A model generated the notes under the pieces. The model searched no databases, had not been told where the DNA came from, and was given only the letters and a program-made list of their open reading frames with translations. Positions 33,641 through 44,335 of a stretch of DNA of 64,000 nucleotides are shown here, piece by piece. Source of the stretch: Saccharum officinarum (taxonomy: Eukaryota; Streptophyta; Magnoliopsida; Poales; Poaceae); assembly GCA_020631735.1 (NCBI GenBank), contig CM036160.1, positions 115,116,680 to 115,180,679 of the forward strand, in the 5' to 3' direction. Each line of letters opens with the position of its first letter. Position 1 is the stretch's first letter. Made by a program: the position numbers and the translations under genes.

Positions 33641-36600
33641 TCACAGGCCCTCATCGTCATTAGGCGGAACCACCTCGGCTTCAAAAAGCGAGGCCAGACG
33701 GCTTCTAGGCTCTTCGGCGGCTTCAATCAGCTCCACGCAGGCATCCTCGTTCTCCTCGTTTGTCCGGTCTGGGTCTGTGATAAAGCCCTCGGCGACGAGC
33801 TTCATGTCAAACACAAACCCTGAACGGACGACGGCCAGCGCCCTCTTCACGCCGTGATGGAGGCCGTCCCGTATCTTCTCCCGGGCAAGGCGGCTCAGCG
33901 CCACCATCCGACGGACGAAGGAGTTCCCTAGAACATCTTCCCCGGTGTCGGCGTCAGGCTCGACCCCCAGGCCGTCACACACGGTGGTGATCGCACCCTG
34001 GAGCAGTTGGGTCCTTCGGATCTCGGCTTCGAGGAGGCTCTGGAAGGAGTTGGCAGAGGATTGGGCCTCTCGGTTCTCCCTCTCCAGCTCTGAAACACGA
34101 CGAACAGATCAATACCCAACGCAAGGCCCTCCGCGTCGTGGCCGTAACAATCACACTTACCCTCGATATGGGTCTGCAGGACCACAACCTCGTCACGAAG
34201 CCCCCCGCAAGTCCGCTCGAGCCCAAGGAAGGCATTGTCTTTGTCACCAATTGTTGCCTTTAGCGCCTCGATCTCTTGCCGAGCAGACTCGAGAGCTGCG
34301 TCCTTCTCTTGGATGGCTCCCTTCAGCGTCGTGACCTCATCCTTCAGGGCATCAGAACGAGCGGTGGCCTGCTCGACCTCGACGTTGAGGGTGTCGCGTT
34401 GACGACTAACCTGCGAGACATTCTCCTCGAGCTCCTTCACCCGTCTCGATAGGGGCTCGAGATCCCTGCGGGCCTGGGCAGCCTCCTCCCGAGCCTTGTC
34501 CATGCCAGTGCACATCATGGCCTCGGCCGCCCATGCCTGCATCGCTTCCTCTTTCAGCAATGCGTAGGCGACGCGCAGCTCAGCCATTTCGGCGTTCCGA
34601 TCAGAAAGCCGTTTCTGGGCCTCCTCGGCCAAGATCTGTTGCTGAGACAGCGTGGCCCACACGCCACTCTCATCCCGGATGAAGAGTGACTTGCGGTGGG
34701 AGTGCTCCTTCAGCTCCTGAACGTAATCCGAAAAAACCAAAAAGGTTAAAAAGCCAAGGGAAAAAGACACCAAGAAAACCACGGAAAAAGCCGATGGGTC
34801 GATCGTACCTCGGTGGCATCCCCCATACTCCGCACGGCACCAGATGCCACTCGGAGCAACCGATCAAGGTGCTGGCGGATGCCCTTGAGGTACTCCCATC
34901 GGTGCACTTCATCTTTGTCGTTCAGGACGAAGATGGGCTCGGCGTCGGGGTTCGCGGCGTCCCTGAACTGGAGCGACGGCCCCCCCTACCTCGGTATCTC
35001 CGCCTCTGCCCGCGCTATCACCAGCGTGGCGATGTTGGGCCATGACGATAACGACCCAGCCGGGGCATCTCCTAGTCCTGCGGAAGGACCGACCTCGCCT
35101 GCAGTTTTCGCCTCTCCGACGGCCGTCGAGGCACCGGCCTGATCCGCGGCCTCGCCCTCCTCGACCCCCATCACTTGTTTCCCTTTGTCCAGGGGGGTGT
35201 CGTTGAGGGAAAGGTCCACGGTTAGGGGTGCCCGCCCTCCTGAGGGAACTGGCCCCTCAACCGCCGGCACCTCCGGAGCCGGCGCCTCGACCGAAGACGG
35301 CTCCGGTACCCGCGCCTCGACCGTTGGCGCCCCTAGAGCCAGCACCTCTTCTTCCGGCGCTCCGGTCAGGGGCTCGACCGCCCCGCCCTCCACCATACCC
35401 GCTGGCTCGGCCAACGGGTCTTGTTGCAACGGCGACCCGCCCGCCAGGGCCGCTTCCTGCCCCGACACCGACGTGACCTCCCTCATGGTCACGTCAGCCC
35501 CCGCCCGCTCTGCGCCGTGGATGGGTGCCTCGCCCGTCGCGACCTCGACGGCAGCCTCGGCCGTCGCTGACGACCTGGGCCCCGCCTCGACCGCGCCGGG
35601 CACCACCATCTCCACCGGTTCGAACCCCTCCACGGCAGGGTCCATGCTAGTAACCACCGTGGTGTCCGCTGGTTCCTGCCGTTGTCATAGGCGCCCCTTC
35701 GCGGCCTCGACCTGCCGGACCCAGGCCGCATCCTGCTCCACCGTCCGGTTGAGGACAACGGCGCTGGCCCGCAGCGACTTCACGGAGGTAAGCCCCTTCG
35801 GCTCCGCCTTCTGCTTTAACCTACAAAGTGAGAAGAAATGTCAGCCAACAGACTCAGAGAAAGGTAGGACAACCGAGCAGAGATGCTTACCCGGAAATCG
35901 GCACCAAGGGCCTCAACCCCGCGCGACCCGGGCCTCCCGGGATGGCTGATGGTGGCCTCGCAGCGGCCTCACCAGCAGGCCGAGCACTCCTGGGAGCCCT
36001 GGCCGACGCACCGCCCTGCGTCTTCTGTGCCTCCGAGGCCAGCTGGCCTCGGGTTCTTACGCCTGCTGACGCCGCCGCTGATGACAACGCCGGTACCGCC
36101 GTCCCAGCCCCTGCCCGAGCTCGTGGGGCCTGTACGGACGTCCCCATTGACCCCTCTCGCTGGGTCCGGGGTAAAGCGGCCCCTCCCGTCGAGGGGCCCG
36201 TCTCCTTCTCCGTCTTCTTCCCCTCGGACTCCTCGACCACGACGACCGAGGAGGACGCCCCCCCGATGGGCTCTAGCAGGGGGCGAATGTCGGGAAGGTC
36301 CCCCAGCCCGGTCGCGACCTCATACCGCGACAGGGCATCGTCGTCTTCATCGCTGCTGTCGTCGTCCTCCCCCGAGATCGTCTCGGAAGATGACGGCGCC
36401 AGGGGGACCCCGTTGATGGTCTGCTGGCGCTGAAGCTTCTTCAACGCCTCCGCCTCCTTGGCCTTGCGGATCGCCCGCTTCTTGGCCGTCTCCTTGGTCT
36501 GCTTCTTCTTGGAAGCATGCTAGCGTCGAGCCTCCTGGGCGGGCCGGTCCTCCGGGACTGGCGGACGCGTTTCCCGCAACGCTGACAAATCCTACGTGCC

Positions 36601-37587
36601 GGCCTCAACCAAATCAGCGAAATCCAAAGATAAACGAAATTAGCAATACATCGGCCCCGAGATACGTACCACGGACTCGAACCCTTCGGTAGGTCTCATG
36701 GGGACCCGGTTGGCCTCCTCTACCTTGAAGTTCCTGACCATCCGGCGCGCTCGCCGGAGGACCTCCTCGAGGGAAAGGGATTCGTGGGACATCCGGGTCC
36801 CCTCCAGCGATGCCTCCGGAGTCATCTGGTCGAGGCGGAGACGACACCGGCACAGCGGCATCAATCTACGGCGATGGAAGGCCACGACCACCGCCGCAGC
36901 CGTCAAGCCCCGAAGACGAAGCTGCTGCAGCGCTGCCAGCAGCGGCTCCAGGCGCGACTTCTCGGCTTCCGGCACTCCGTTTGTCTAGCTATCCTCTCGA
37001 GCGGTTAACACGCGGCCGGTGTACCTCGGCAACTGATTTTCATCGTTGCGGAGGTAGAACCAACCGTCGTGCCACCCACTATTCGAAGAAATGAGGCGGG
37101 CCGGGATATACAGATCCGCCCGACCCGACCTCACCTGCAGCACGTAGCTCCCCACTCGAGCCGCGCATAGGACGCCCTTCTCCCCTGCCTTCTTAGCGAA
37201 GAGCTTGGCCTTGAAAAGGTGAAGCCACAGGTCCCACTGCGGCTCCACCCCAAGGTAGCCCTCGCAGACCGCCGCGAAGATGGCGGCCTGCGCCACGGCG
37301 TTGGGGGAAAGATGGTGAAGCTCCACCCGGTAGTAGTGGAGGAGCGTGCGCATGAAGACCGATGCCGACATGCCAAACCCCCGCTCGTGGAAGCAGACGA
37401 AGCTCACCACATACCCTTCAGGGGGCACCGGCTCCCGGTGGGCAGGGGGCGGCGTGATCCACTCCGGCTGCGACCGGTTCGTCGTCGGCCGCAGCAGCCC
37501 ATCCTCGACCAACTCTTCCAACCTCCTCTCCGTCACCGAGGAGGCAGCCCAGTCGTCAGCAGGAAGAATCTGGCTCTTTCCTACCAT
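33641..37587 (-). pseudogene. Antisense five-exon gene of Tat-1 with four nonsense codons
   Basis: Minus-strand exons: 37587-36670, 36591-35891, 35820-34809, 34716-34161, 34089-33641. Donors and acceptors are GT-AG and the phases agree, giving 1212 codons including the stop. Exon 1 encodes a domain I recognise as the 'putative gypsy type transposon' family (Pfam Transposase_28): SSVTERRLEELVEDGLL, FHERGFGMSASVFMRTLLHYY, then HDGWFYLRND. Exons 2-3 are acidic, proline- and alanine-rich. Exon 4 is a long coiled coil (KELEENVSQ...). Exon 5 is a compact helical end. In-frame stops lie at 36985-36987, 36520-36522, 35685-35687 and 34986-34988, so this copy is dead. Antisense genes are known from Tat-lineage elements such as maize Grande (gene 23). 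The role is unknown; the name 'transposase' is historical. Confidence 0.75.
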
Positions 37588-37732
37588 CGGTGCTGTCGGA
37601 AGGGGGATGGACGAAGAGGATGCGGCGGCGGCGGCGACGCGGGCGGAGAACGCAATAAGGCGAGGGTTGTCTGAGGCGGAAGATTGCAGGAGCGCAAGGG
37701 ACTGGTGGGGAACGCAGACCCCCAGGCCTTGA

Positions 37733-37742
37733 TTTTATATGC
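37733..37742 (-). promoter_or_regulatory. TATA-like box for the antisense gene
   Basis: On the minus strand the sequence reads GCATATAAAATC. It lies about 150 bp upstream of the antisense ATG at 37587. There is no comparable ATG in between in the gene's frame. Placement relative to the gene supports promoter use; this is inference. Confidence 0.5.
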
Positions 37743-37994
37743 CTAGGCGGAAGCCCAACAGCCGCGCGAAAAGGTAGGAACAGTTTCCCACGTTAAATGC
37801 GCCCACCTAATCGTTTCCTTACATCTCGCAGGAGTCGGGCACGTGGTCGTCCCCCACGTCGTAACCGTACGCCACGTCGCCCACTACAGCGCCGATCTCG
37901 CCTCCCCCAAAAGACGCGCCCGGCTAACGGGCGGGGGAGGGATCCGCTGACGGATATTCCTAGATATCTGGGAAACAGGCCCCGAGCCCAGTAT

Positions 37995-39925
37995 AAGCCT
38001 CGAGGGAGCGAAAGCTAGCCCTCGACCAGGGTTCGACAGCTGCCCTCGAGCAACAGAGTTAGGGACGACCCAGGGTGCGCCCGTACATGGCCAAGGGCTC
38101 AAGCCACGCTCTCGACGCACCCCAGGACGTATTCAAGGCCGAAGGAGGAGGTCATCGTAGGAATCCCCCCGGGGGAGGCATCGAGCCCTCGAATCCTATC
38201 GCAGGGAATCAAGATCCACACGACCACTCCTTGGCATCTTTGAGAGCACCTCCGGGCCACTAGCTGACCCCTAACGAACGGGGCACGGGCTCTCACTCGA
38301 ATTCCCCCGCTAGCAGCTCACCGGAGATCATCGGAACTCGTGCCCCAACGAGGGTAGTACGGCATTCTCCACCCCTCCTCCTTTTTTCAAAAAGGAGCGT
38401 GAGGGTCACACAAAAGACGGTCGGAACTCTGATCGACCTCGTGCGCGCGAGGCTCGGGGGCTCGACCGCAGAAACCTAAGCCTCGAGGGAACGAAAGCTA
38501 GCCCTCGACCAGGGTTCGACAGCTGCCCTCGAGCAATAGAGTTAGGGACGACCCAGGGTGCGCCCGTACATGGCCAAGGGCTCAAGCCACGCTCTCGAGG
38601 CACCCCAGGACGTATTCGAGGCCGAAGGAGGAGGTCGTCATAGGAATCCCCCTGGGGGAGGCATCGAGCCCTCGAATCCTGTCGCAGGGAATCGAGATCC
38701 ACACGACCACTCCTTGGCATCTTTGAGAGCGCCTTCGGGCCACTAGCTGACCCCTAACGAACGGGGCACAGGCTCTCACTCAAATTCCCCCGCTAGCAGC
38801 TCACCGGAGATCGTCGGAACTCGCGCCCAAACGAGGGTAGTACGGCATTCTCCACCCCTCCTCCTTTTTTCGAAAAGGAGCATGAGGGTCGCACAAAAGA
38901 CGGTCGGAACTCTGATCGACCTCGTGCGCGCGAGGCTCAGGGGCTCGACCGCAGAAACCTAAGCCTCGAGGGAACGAAAGCTGGCCCTCGACCAGGGTTC
39001 GACAGCTGCCCTCGAGCAACAGAGTTAGGGACGACCCAGGGTGTGCCCGTACATGGCCAAGGGCTCGAGCCACGCTCTCGAGGCACCCCAGGACGTATTC
39101 GAGGCCGAAGGAGGAGGTCATCGTAGGAATCCCCCCGGGGGAGGCATCGAGCCCTCGAATCCTGTCGCAGGGAATCGAGATCCACACGACCACTCCTTGG
39201 CATCTTTGAGAGCGCCTCCGGGCCACTAGCTGACCCCTAACAAACGGGACACGGGCTATCACTCGAATTCCCCCGCTAGCAGCTCACCGGAGATCGTCGG
39301 AACTTGCGCCCAAACGAGGGTAGTACGGCGTTCTCCACCCCTCCTCCTTTTTTCGAAAAGGAGCGTGAGGGTCGCACAAAAGACGGTCGGAACTCTGATC
39401 GACCTCGTGCGCGTGAGGCTCGGGGGCTCGACCGCAGAAACCTAAGCCTCGAGGGAACGAAAGCTGGCCCTCGACCAGGGTTCGACAGCTGCCCTCGAGC
39501 AACAGAGTTAGGGACGATCCAGGGTGCGCCCGTACATGGCCAAGGGCTCGAGCCACGCTCTCGAGGCACCCCAGGACGTATTCGAGGCCGAAGGAGAAGG
39601 TCGTCGTAGGAATCCCTCCGGGGGAGGCATCGAGCCCTCGAATCCTGTCGAAGGGAATCGAGATCCACACGACCACTTCTTGGCATCTTTGAGGGCGCCT
39701 CCGGGCCCCTAGCTGACCCCTAACGAACGGGGCACGGGCTCTCACTCGAATTTCCCCGCTAGCAGCTCACCGGAGATCGTCGGAACTCGCGCCCAAACGA
39801 GGGTAGTACGGCGTTATCCACCCCTCCTCCTTTTCTCGGAAAAGAAGCGTGAGGGTCGCACAGCGAAAGACGGTCGGGACTCTGATCGACCTCGTGCGCG
39901 CGAGGCTCGGGGGCTCGGCCGCAAC
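37995..39925. repeat. Four tandem 483-bp units
   Basis: AAGCCTCGAGGGA starts units at 37995, 38478, 38961 and 39444, exactly 483 bp apart. The fourth unit ends near 39925 with GAGGCTCGGGGGCTCG. Units differ at scattered single bases (for example GGAACTCGTG / GGAACTCGCG / GGAACTTGCG) and by small indels near the CCTCCTCC/TTTTTC stretch. The minus-strand frames of up to 153 codons through them repeat with the period and show no domain. The array lies upstream of the antisense TATA box and before the polypurine tract. Confidence 0.95.
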
Positions 39926-40098
39926 GAATCATCCCCCGATAAAACGAAAATAAGACCTCGGAGGAGTCCCAACACTCCACCGAGGCCTCGGGGGCTACAC
40001 CCGGCGGGTGCGCTCGCGCGCCCCCACCGGAAAAAATCACGACGCTACAACTCCAGTTCGAACAAACCTCTAGGAGAGTGATCACACACTCACCCAAA

Positions 40099-40112
40099 GG
40101 CTCGGGGGCTAC
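40099..40112 (+). other. Polypurine-type tract before the 3' LTR
   Basis: GGCTCGGGGGCTAC ends at the first base of the LTR. The same CTCGGGGGCT word also ends each 483-bp unit, so the array may have grown from this region. Confidence 0.5.
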
Positions 40113-41264
40113 TGTCGGTACCAAAAGTACGGGGGTACCCACACCCATCGCTAGTAAAAAACTAAAACGACTGAAACCGCAATAAAAGGCAGCCCGCCTC
40201 GACCGCGTATTCTGTCCGCCTCGTACGAGGCCCGCTCGACAGGACGCCTCGACCGCGCTCCGGCTTCGACTCGTACGAGGCCCGTTCGACGGGGCGCCTC
40301 GACCGCGCTCCGGCTCCGACTCGTACGAGGCCCGTTCAACGGGGCGCCTCGACTCGCGTGAAGCTCATCCGCCCACTGGGAAAAACTCCAACCCGCGTGA
40401 GCCTGGGTCGAGCGCCTCAACTCCTTCTCTCTACCTACCCTAGGACAAAAGCCATAGCATTTAATGCGGTTACCTACTACCACCTACCGGCATGGCTGCG
40501 ACCATGATCGACGTGGGAACAATGCCCGTGTCAGATTTCACTGTTTTACCGCCCATCCCGTGATGGGAGGTGAAAACCGTCACTGTACCCACCTTACTGC
40601 GCACTGTTTACCATCGATCACCCTCGAGGGAGCATAAGACAAGGCCCGTTCTCCGCAATCTCGGGGATTCGGTCTTATCCATTCGGTCTCGACCCGGCCT
40701 TGACCCAACATCGACGCTCGGTACAGTTCAACGGCAAGGGAAGGACGGTAAGGCACGGCGCTCCGGGTCATTTCGCCGTCTCGTCTCCCACGATGCCATA
40801 GTGTCCGGGGATGGCCGACCATCCCCAGGGCACGTCGCTAAAGTCAACTCAACAGGAATCGACCAAACATTACCTCAAGGCTTCCCGTCGTCCTGGCCTC
40901 CTCTCGCCCTATAAAAGAGCAGGCCAGGGTTCTACGAGGAGAGGGGGAAAAAAAGAAAGGAAGCACCTGACCACCCAACAACAGACAACGAAGAAAAACA
41001 AGAGATCGCTACCTCAAGCAACGACCCTTGTCCTTTTTTCCTCTCTTTGAGACTTGGGCTCGACGCCCTCTCTCGCATGCTTGTAACCCCTACACGAGCA
41101 CTTCGGTGCAAGGAAATACAAACTTATCCCCCCGCTGGACGTAGGACCTTCTTTTGCCCGAACCAGGATAAACCCCCGTGTGTTCTCCTTGCATCACCAT
41201 CCAGGAAAGAGACACGCAGCATTTACTCGTTGGTTTAGGACCCCCTCGGGTCCGAACACCGACA
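40113..41264 (+). repeat. 3' LTR of Tat-1
   Basis: TGTCGGTACC...ACCGACA, matching 28905-30057 apart from scattered, mainly C/T, differences. TATA box at 40909-40917. Confidence 0.93.
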
Positions 41265-41453
41265 ACTTTCGTCTTATTTGATAAAAAGTTTCTAATCTTA
41301 GACTAATTAGGCTTAATAGATTCGTCTCGTAAATTACTCCTAATCTGTGCCGACATACATGCAATTAGTCTACATTTAGTACCCTATGCATTTGAGAGAA
41401 CATTGATATGATGGGTGTTAAATTTTAACAAAACGAAACCAAACAGGCCCTTA

Positions 41454-42178
41454 GCTAGGGACAAGGGACACACCTTGGTGGGAAGTGCAGCCGTGCAGGC
41501 AATATGATACGGATGCCGAGGCTGACGCCCGTGCCGCCGCTGGACCGGATGGAACACGACACGAGCTGATGTGCACTCCGCTCCGGATGGAAATCGCCAA
41601 AAGGATTAAACACAAACAGAACGAAATGAGCATAATGAAATGACCAGGATTTTTTTTGAGCAGAATGAAATGACCAGGATGGGTTCGCATAAGGAGACGC
41701 TGGGCCGAGCCATCCGATGGTTACCATCTCAATTCGGATGCCTCTTCTGACTTGGAGCCAGAAAGCCCATCTCCCAGTCACCACACTTCACAGCCCATCT
41801 GAGTTACCAGTTTCCAGGCCAGAAGCCCCCTCAACCAAGAAACAAACGCGAACGATCTGTGGGCTATGGTCATGCCGACACTCCCTCCATATCGGATTTA
41901 GAAGTCGTTTAGGACATGATTGTGCTTACCAAAGAGTGATTAATTAGAGGGTATTTTTCCCTGTCTGCCCCTAATAAATAAAGTTATGGGTGCATCACTT
42001 CCGGTAAACAACCAAGGCTCAAACGGCCAGTGCAGCAAGGCGTGAGTCCTCAGTCGTGAGGTCTCGGGCTCGATTCCTGGCGCGACACTAATTTTTTTGC
42101 TGGTGGACTGATTTTGCATGGGCTACTGCCTTGACGCGAGTGCATGCAAGGGCTATTAACGTGCGCATGCAGGGGCAA
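41454..42178. other. Intergenic between MITEs
   Basis: A short direct repeat, AATGAAATGACCAGGAT, occurs near 41635 and 41666. One Stowaway-like end (CTCCCTCCATATCGGATT) lies near 41881 without a partner. A tRNA-like segment lies at 42003-42090. No gene supported. Confidence 0.4.
42003..42090 (+). repeat. Possible tRNA-derived (SINE-like) fragment
   Basis: GGGCTCGATTCCTGG (42066-42080) resembles a pol III B box (GGTTCGANTCC). A weaker A-box-like segment (CGGCCAGTGCAGC) lies about 40 bp upstream. No acceptor stem closes convincingly and no A-tail follows, so it is not called a tRNA gene. Confidence 0.3.
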
Positions 42179-42181
42179 TTA

Positions 42182-42572
42182 GACTACCCGCACTCATGGA
42201 CCTCTATATTTATCCTCTATACGTCCTAGTCAGCAAGATTCTCTCCTCTATACTTAATTCTCCCGCACCCATTCATCTTCTATATCATCCTCTATCCACT
42301 CTATCCACTGTGGGACCCACTTATCACTTTTGTCTAAATATATCCATGTGTGATCTAGTTTTGAATGATTTATTGAGACGAATTTAATGGTGCAATCGAA
42401 ATTTAATTTGGATTTCTAGTTTATGAGTTATAGCATTTTTTCCCTTTGTTTAGCTAGTAGGGCCCGCCACTATAGAGTATAGAGTAAGCACTGTACTACT
42501 CTAGATATAGAGTGAGATAAAGGCTAGAGTATCGTTTTAGAGTACCCAGTGCAACAGTTTTTACTCTATACT
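42182..42572. mobile_element. Left part of a Harbinger-like MITE cut by Tat-2
   Basis: TTA (42179-42181, overlapping by one base) precedes GACTACCCGCACTCATGG. The sequence matches the reverse complement of 2746-3248: GACGTATAGAGGATAAATAT-type words and the GGGACCCACTTATCAC segment. It stops where the Tat-2 LTR begins; the right end should lie beyond the window. Confidence 0.6.
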
Positions 42573-43699
42573 TGTCGGTACCAACAGTATGGGGGTACCC
42601 ACATCATCGATAATAAAAAAACAAAACAACTAAGCCACAGCAAAACGCAGCCCACCTCAATCCGCATACCAGGTCTGTCTCGTACGAGGCCAGCTCGATG
42701 GAGCGTCTCGACCGTGCTCCGGCTCCGACTCGTACGAGGCACCCTCGACGGGAACGCCTCGACCGCGCTCTGTCCCGCATAACAGGGCACCTCGACCACA
42801 CTTCGACTCGCACGAGGCTCGTCCGCCCAACGGAAAAACTCTGACTCGCGTGACCCCGGGTCAGGGCGCTCGACCGCTTCACTTCACCTGCCCTAGGACA
42901 GAAGTTAGAGCATTTAATGCGATTACCTACTACCACCTACCGGTATGGTCGCAACCAGGATCGACGTGGGAGCAATGCCGGTGTTAGCCCTCACTGTTTT
43001 ACCGTCCATCCCGTGATGGGAGGTGAAACTTGTCATTATACACACCTTACTGTGCACTGTTTACCGCCAGTCACCCTCGAGGGAGGATACGATAAGGCCC
43101 GTATTCCGCAATAGAGTATCGTTTTAGAGTACCCAGTGCAACAGTTTTTACTCTATACTTGTCGGTACCAACAGTATGGGGATACCCACATCATCGATAA
43201 TAAAAAAACAAAACAACTAAGCCACAGCAAAACGCAGCCCACCTCAATCCGCATACCAGGTCTGTCTCGTACGAGGCCAGCTCGACGGAGCGTCTCGACC
43301 GTGCTCCGGCTCCGACTCGTACGAGGCACCCTCGACGGGAACGCCTCGACCGCGCTCTGTCCCGCATAACAGGGCACCTCAACCACACTTCGACTCACAC
43401 GAGGCTCGTCCGCCCAACGGAAAAACTCTGACTCGCGTGACCCCGGGTCAGGGCGCTCGACCGCTTCACTTCACCTGCCCTAGGACAGAAGTCAGAGCAT
43501 TTAATGCGATTACCTACTACCACCTACCGGTATGGTCGCAACCAGGATCGACGTGGGAGCAATGCCGGTGTTAGCCCTCACTGTTTTACCGTCCATCCCG
43601 TGATGGGAGGTGAAACTTGTCATTATACACACCTTACCGTGCACTGTTTACCGTCAGTCACCCTCGAGGGAGGATACGATAAGGCCCGTATTCCGCAAT
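42526..43699. repeat. 587-bp tandem duplication across host flank and LTR start
   Basis: Copy 1 is 42526-43112, copy 2 is 43113-43699. Each holds 47 bp of host flank (AGAGTATCGTTTTAGAG...) and the first 540 bp of the Tat-2 LTR. By eye they differ at about eight positions, mostly C/T. The duplication therefore happened after insertion, and the copies have since diverged. Confidence 0.88.
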
Positions 43700-44273
43700 C
43701 TCGGGGATTCGACCTTATCCGTCCGACCTTGACCCTACCTCGACCTGGCCTCGACGCCCAGCACGGTTCAACAGGGAAGGAAGGACGGTATGGCATGGTG
43801 CTCCAGGTCATTTCGTCGACTCATCCTCTACGTCACCATGGTGTCCAGGGATGGCCGACCATTCTCAGGGCACGTCGCTACAGTCACCTCAACAGGGATC
43901 GATAAAACATCATCTCAAGGCTCCCCGGTACCCTGGCCTCCTCCGACCCTATAAAAAGGACCAGCTAGGACCCTACAAAGGGACACGGACGACAGGCAAG
44001 ACACAAGACAGAGATCAACATCTCAAGCAATCATCTTTGTACTCTTTTCTCTCTTTGAGACTTGGGCTCGCCGCCCTCTCTCGCAAGCTTATAACCCCTA
44101 CACAAGCACCTCGGTGCAAGAAAATACAAACTCTCTCCCCCCCGCTGACGTAGGGCCTTCTTTAGCCTAAACCAGGATAAACCCCCGTGTGTTCTCCTTG
44201 CATCACCATCCAGGATAGGGACACGCAGCACTCACTCATCGGTTTAGGACCCCCTCGGGACCGAACACCGATA
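43160..44273 (+). repeat. 5' LTR of Tat-2
   Basis: Starts TGTCGGTACCAACAG and ends ACACCGATA, a one-base variant of the ACA end seen in Tat-1. It is a diverged relative of the Tat-1 LTR, with a TATA box (CTATAAAAAG) near 43949. Confidence 0.85.
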
Positions 44274-44335
44274 GTTGGCGCGCCAGGTAGGAGACCGCTG
44301 CGTGCCAACATCGCTTTCCCACCATTCTTTCCTGG

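Larger units (their letters stand above)
28905..41264 (+). mobile_element. Tat-type Ty3/gypsy element (Tat-1), complete ends, most of pol deleted
   Basis: LTRs of 1153 and 1152 bp bound the element. The target duplication ACTTT is perfect (28900-28904, 41265-41269). Internal order: primer-site region, intact gag, deletion junction near 32500, integrase C-terminal fragment, antisense five-exon gene, four 483-bp tandem units, polypurine tract. Protease, RT, both RNase H domains and the integrase core are missing, so it cannot move alone. The Tat assignment comes from its close relative Tat-2 at 43160-48620, which keeps a second RNase H. By eye the LTRs differ by a few percent, mostly C/T transitions. 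Confidence 0.9.
28855..41450. mobile_element. Harbinger/Tourist-like MITE split by the Tat-1 retrotransposon
   Basis: The two pieces are 28855-28904 and 41265-41450, about 231 bp in sum. TTA flanks the whole (28852-28854, 41451-41453). The ends GGGGGTGTTTGGTTT and AAACCAAACAGGCCC are inverted. Removing the retrotransposon and one ACTTT copy leaves a normal MITE reading CTGTAGCACTTTCGTCTTATTTG across the joint. Confidence 0.88.

Noticed and set aside
38406..39745. Repeated minus-strand frames of 100-153 codons
   Set aside because: They recur every 483 bp because the DNA is a tandem array, and they show no domain.
37995..39925. CRISPR-like array
   Set aside because: Units are 483 bp and contiguous, without short repeats and unique spacers, in a plant retrotransposon.
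42066..42080. Functional tRNA gene
   Set aside because: Only a B-box-like word is convincing; no acceptor stem or anticodon arm could be drawn.
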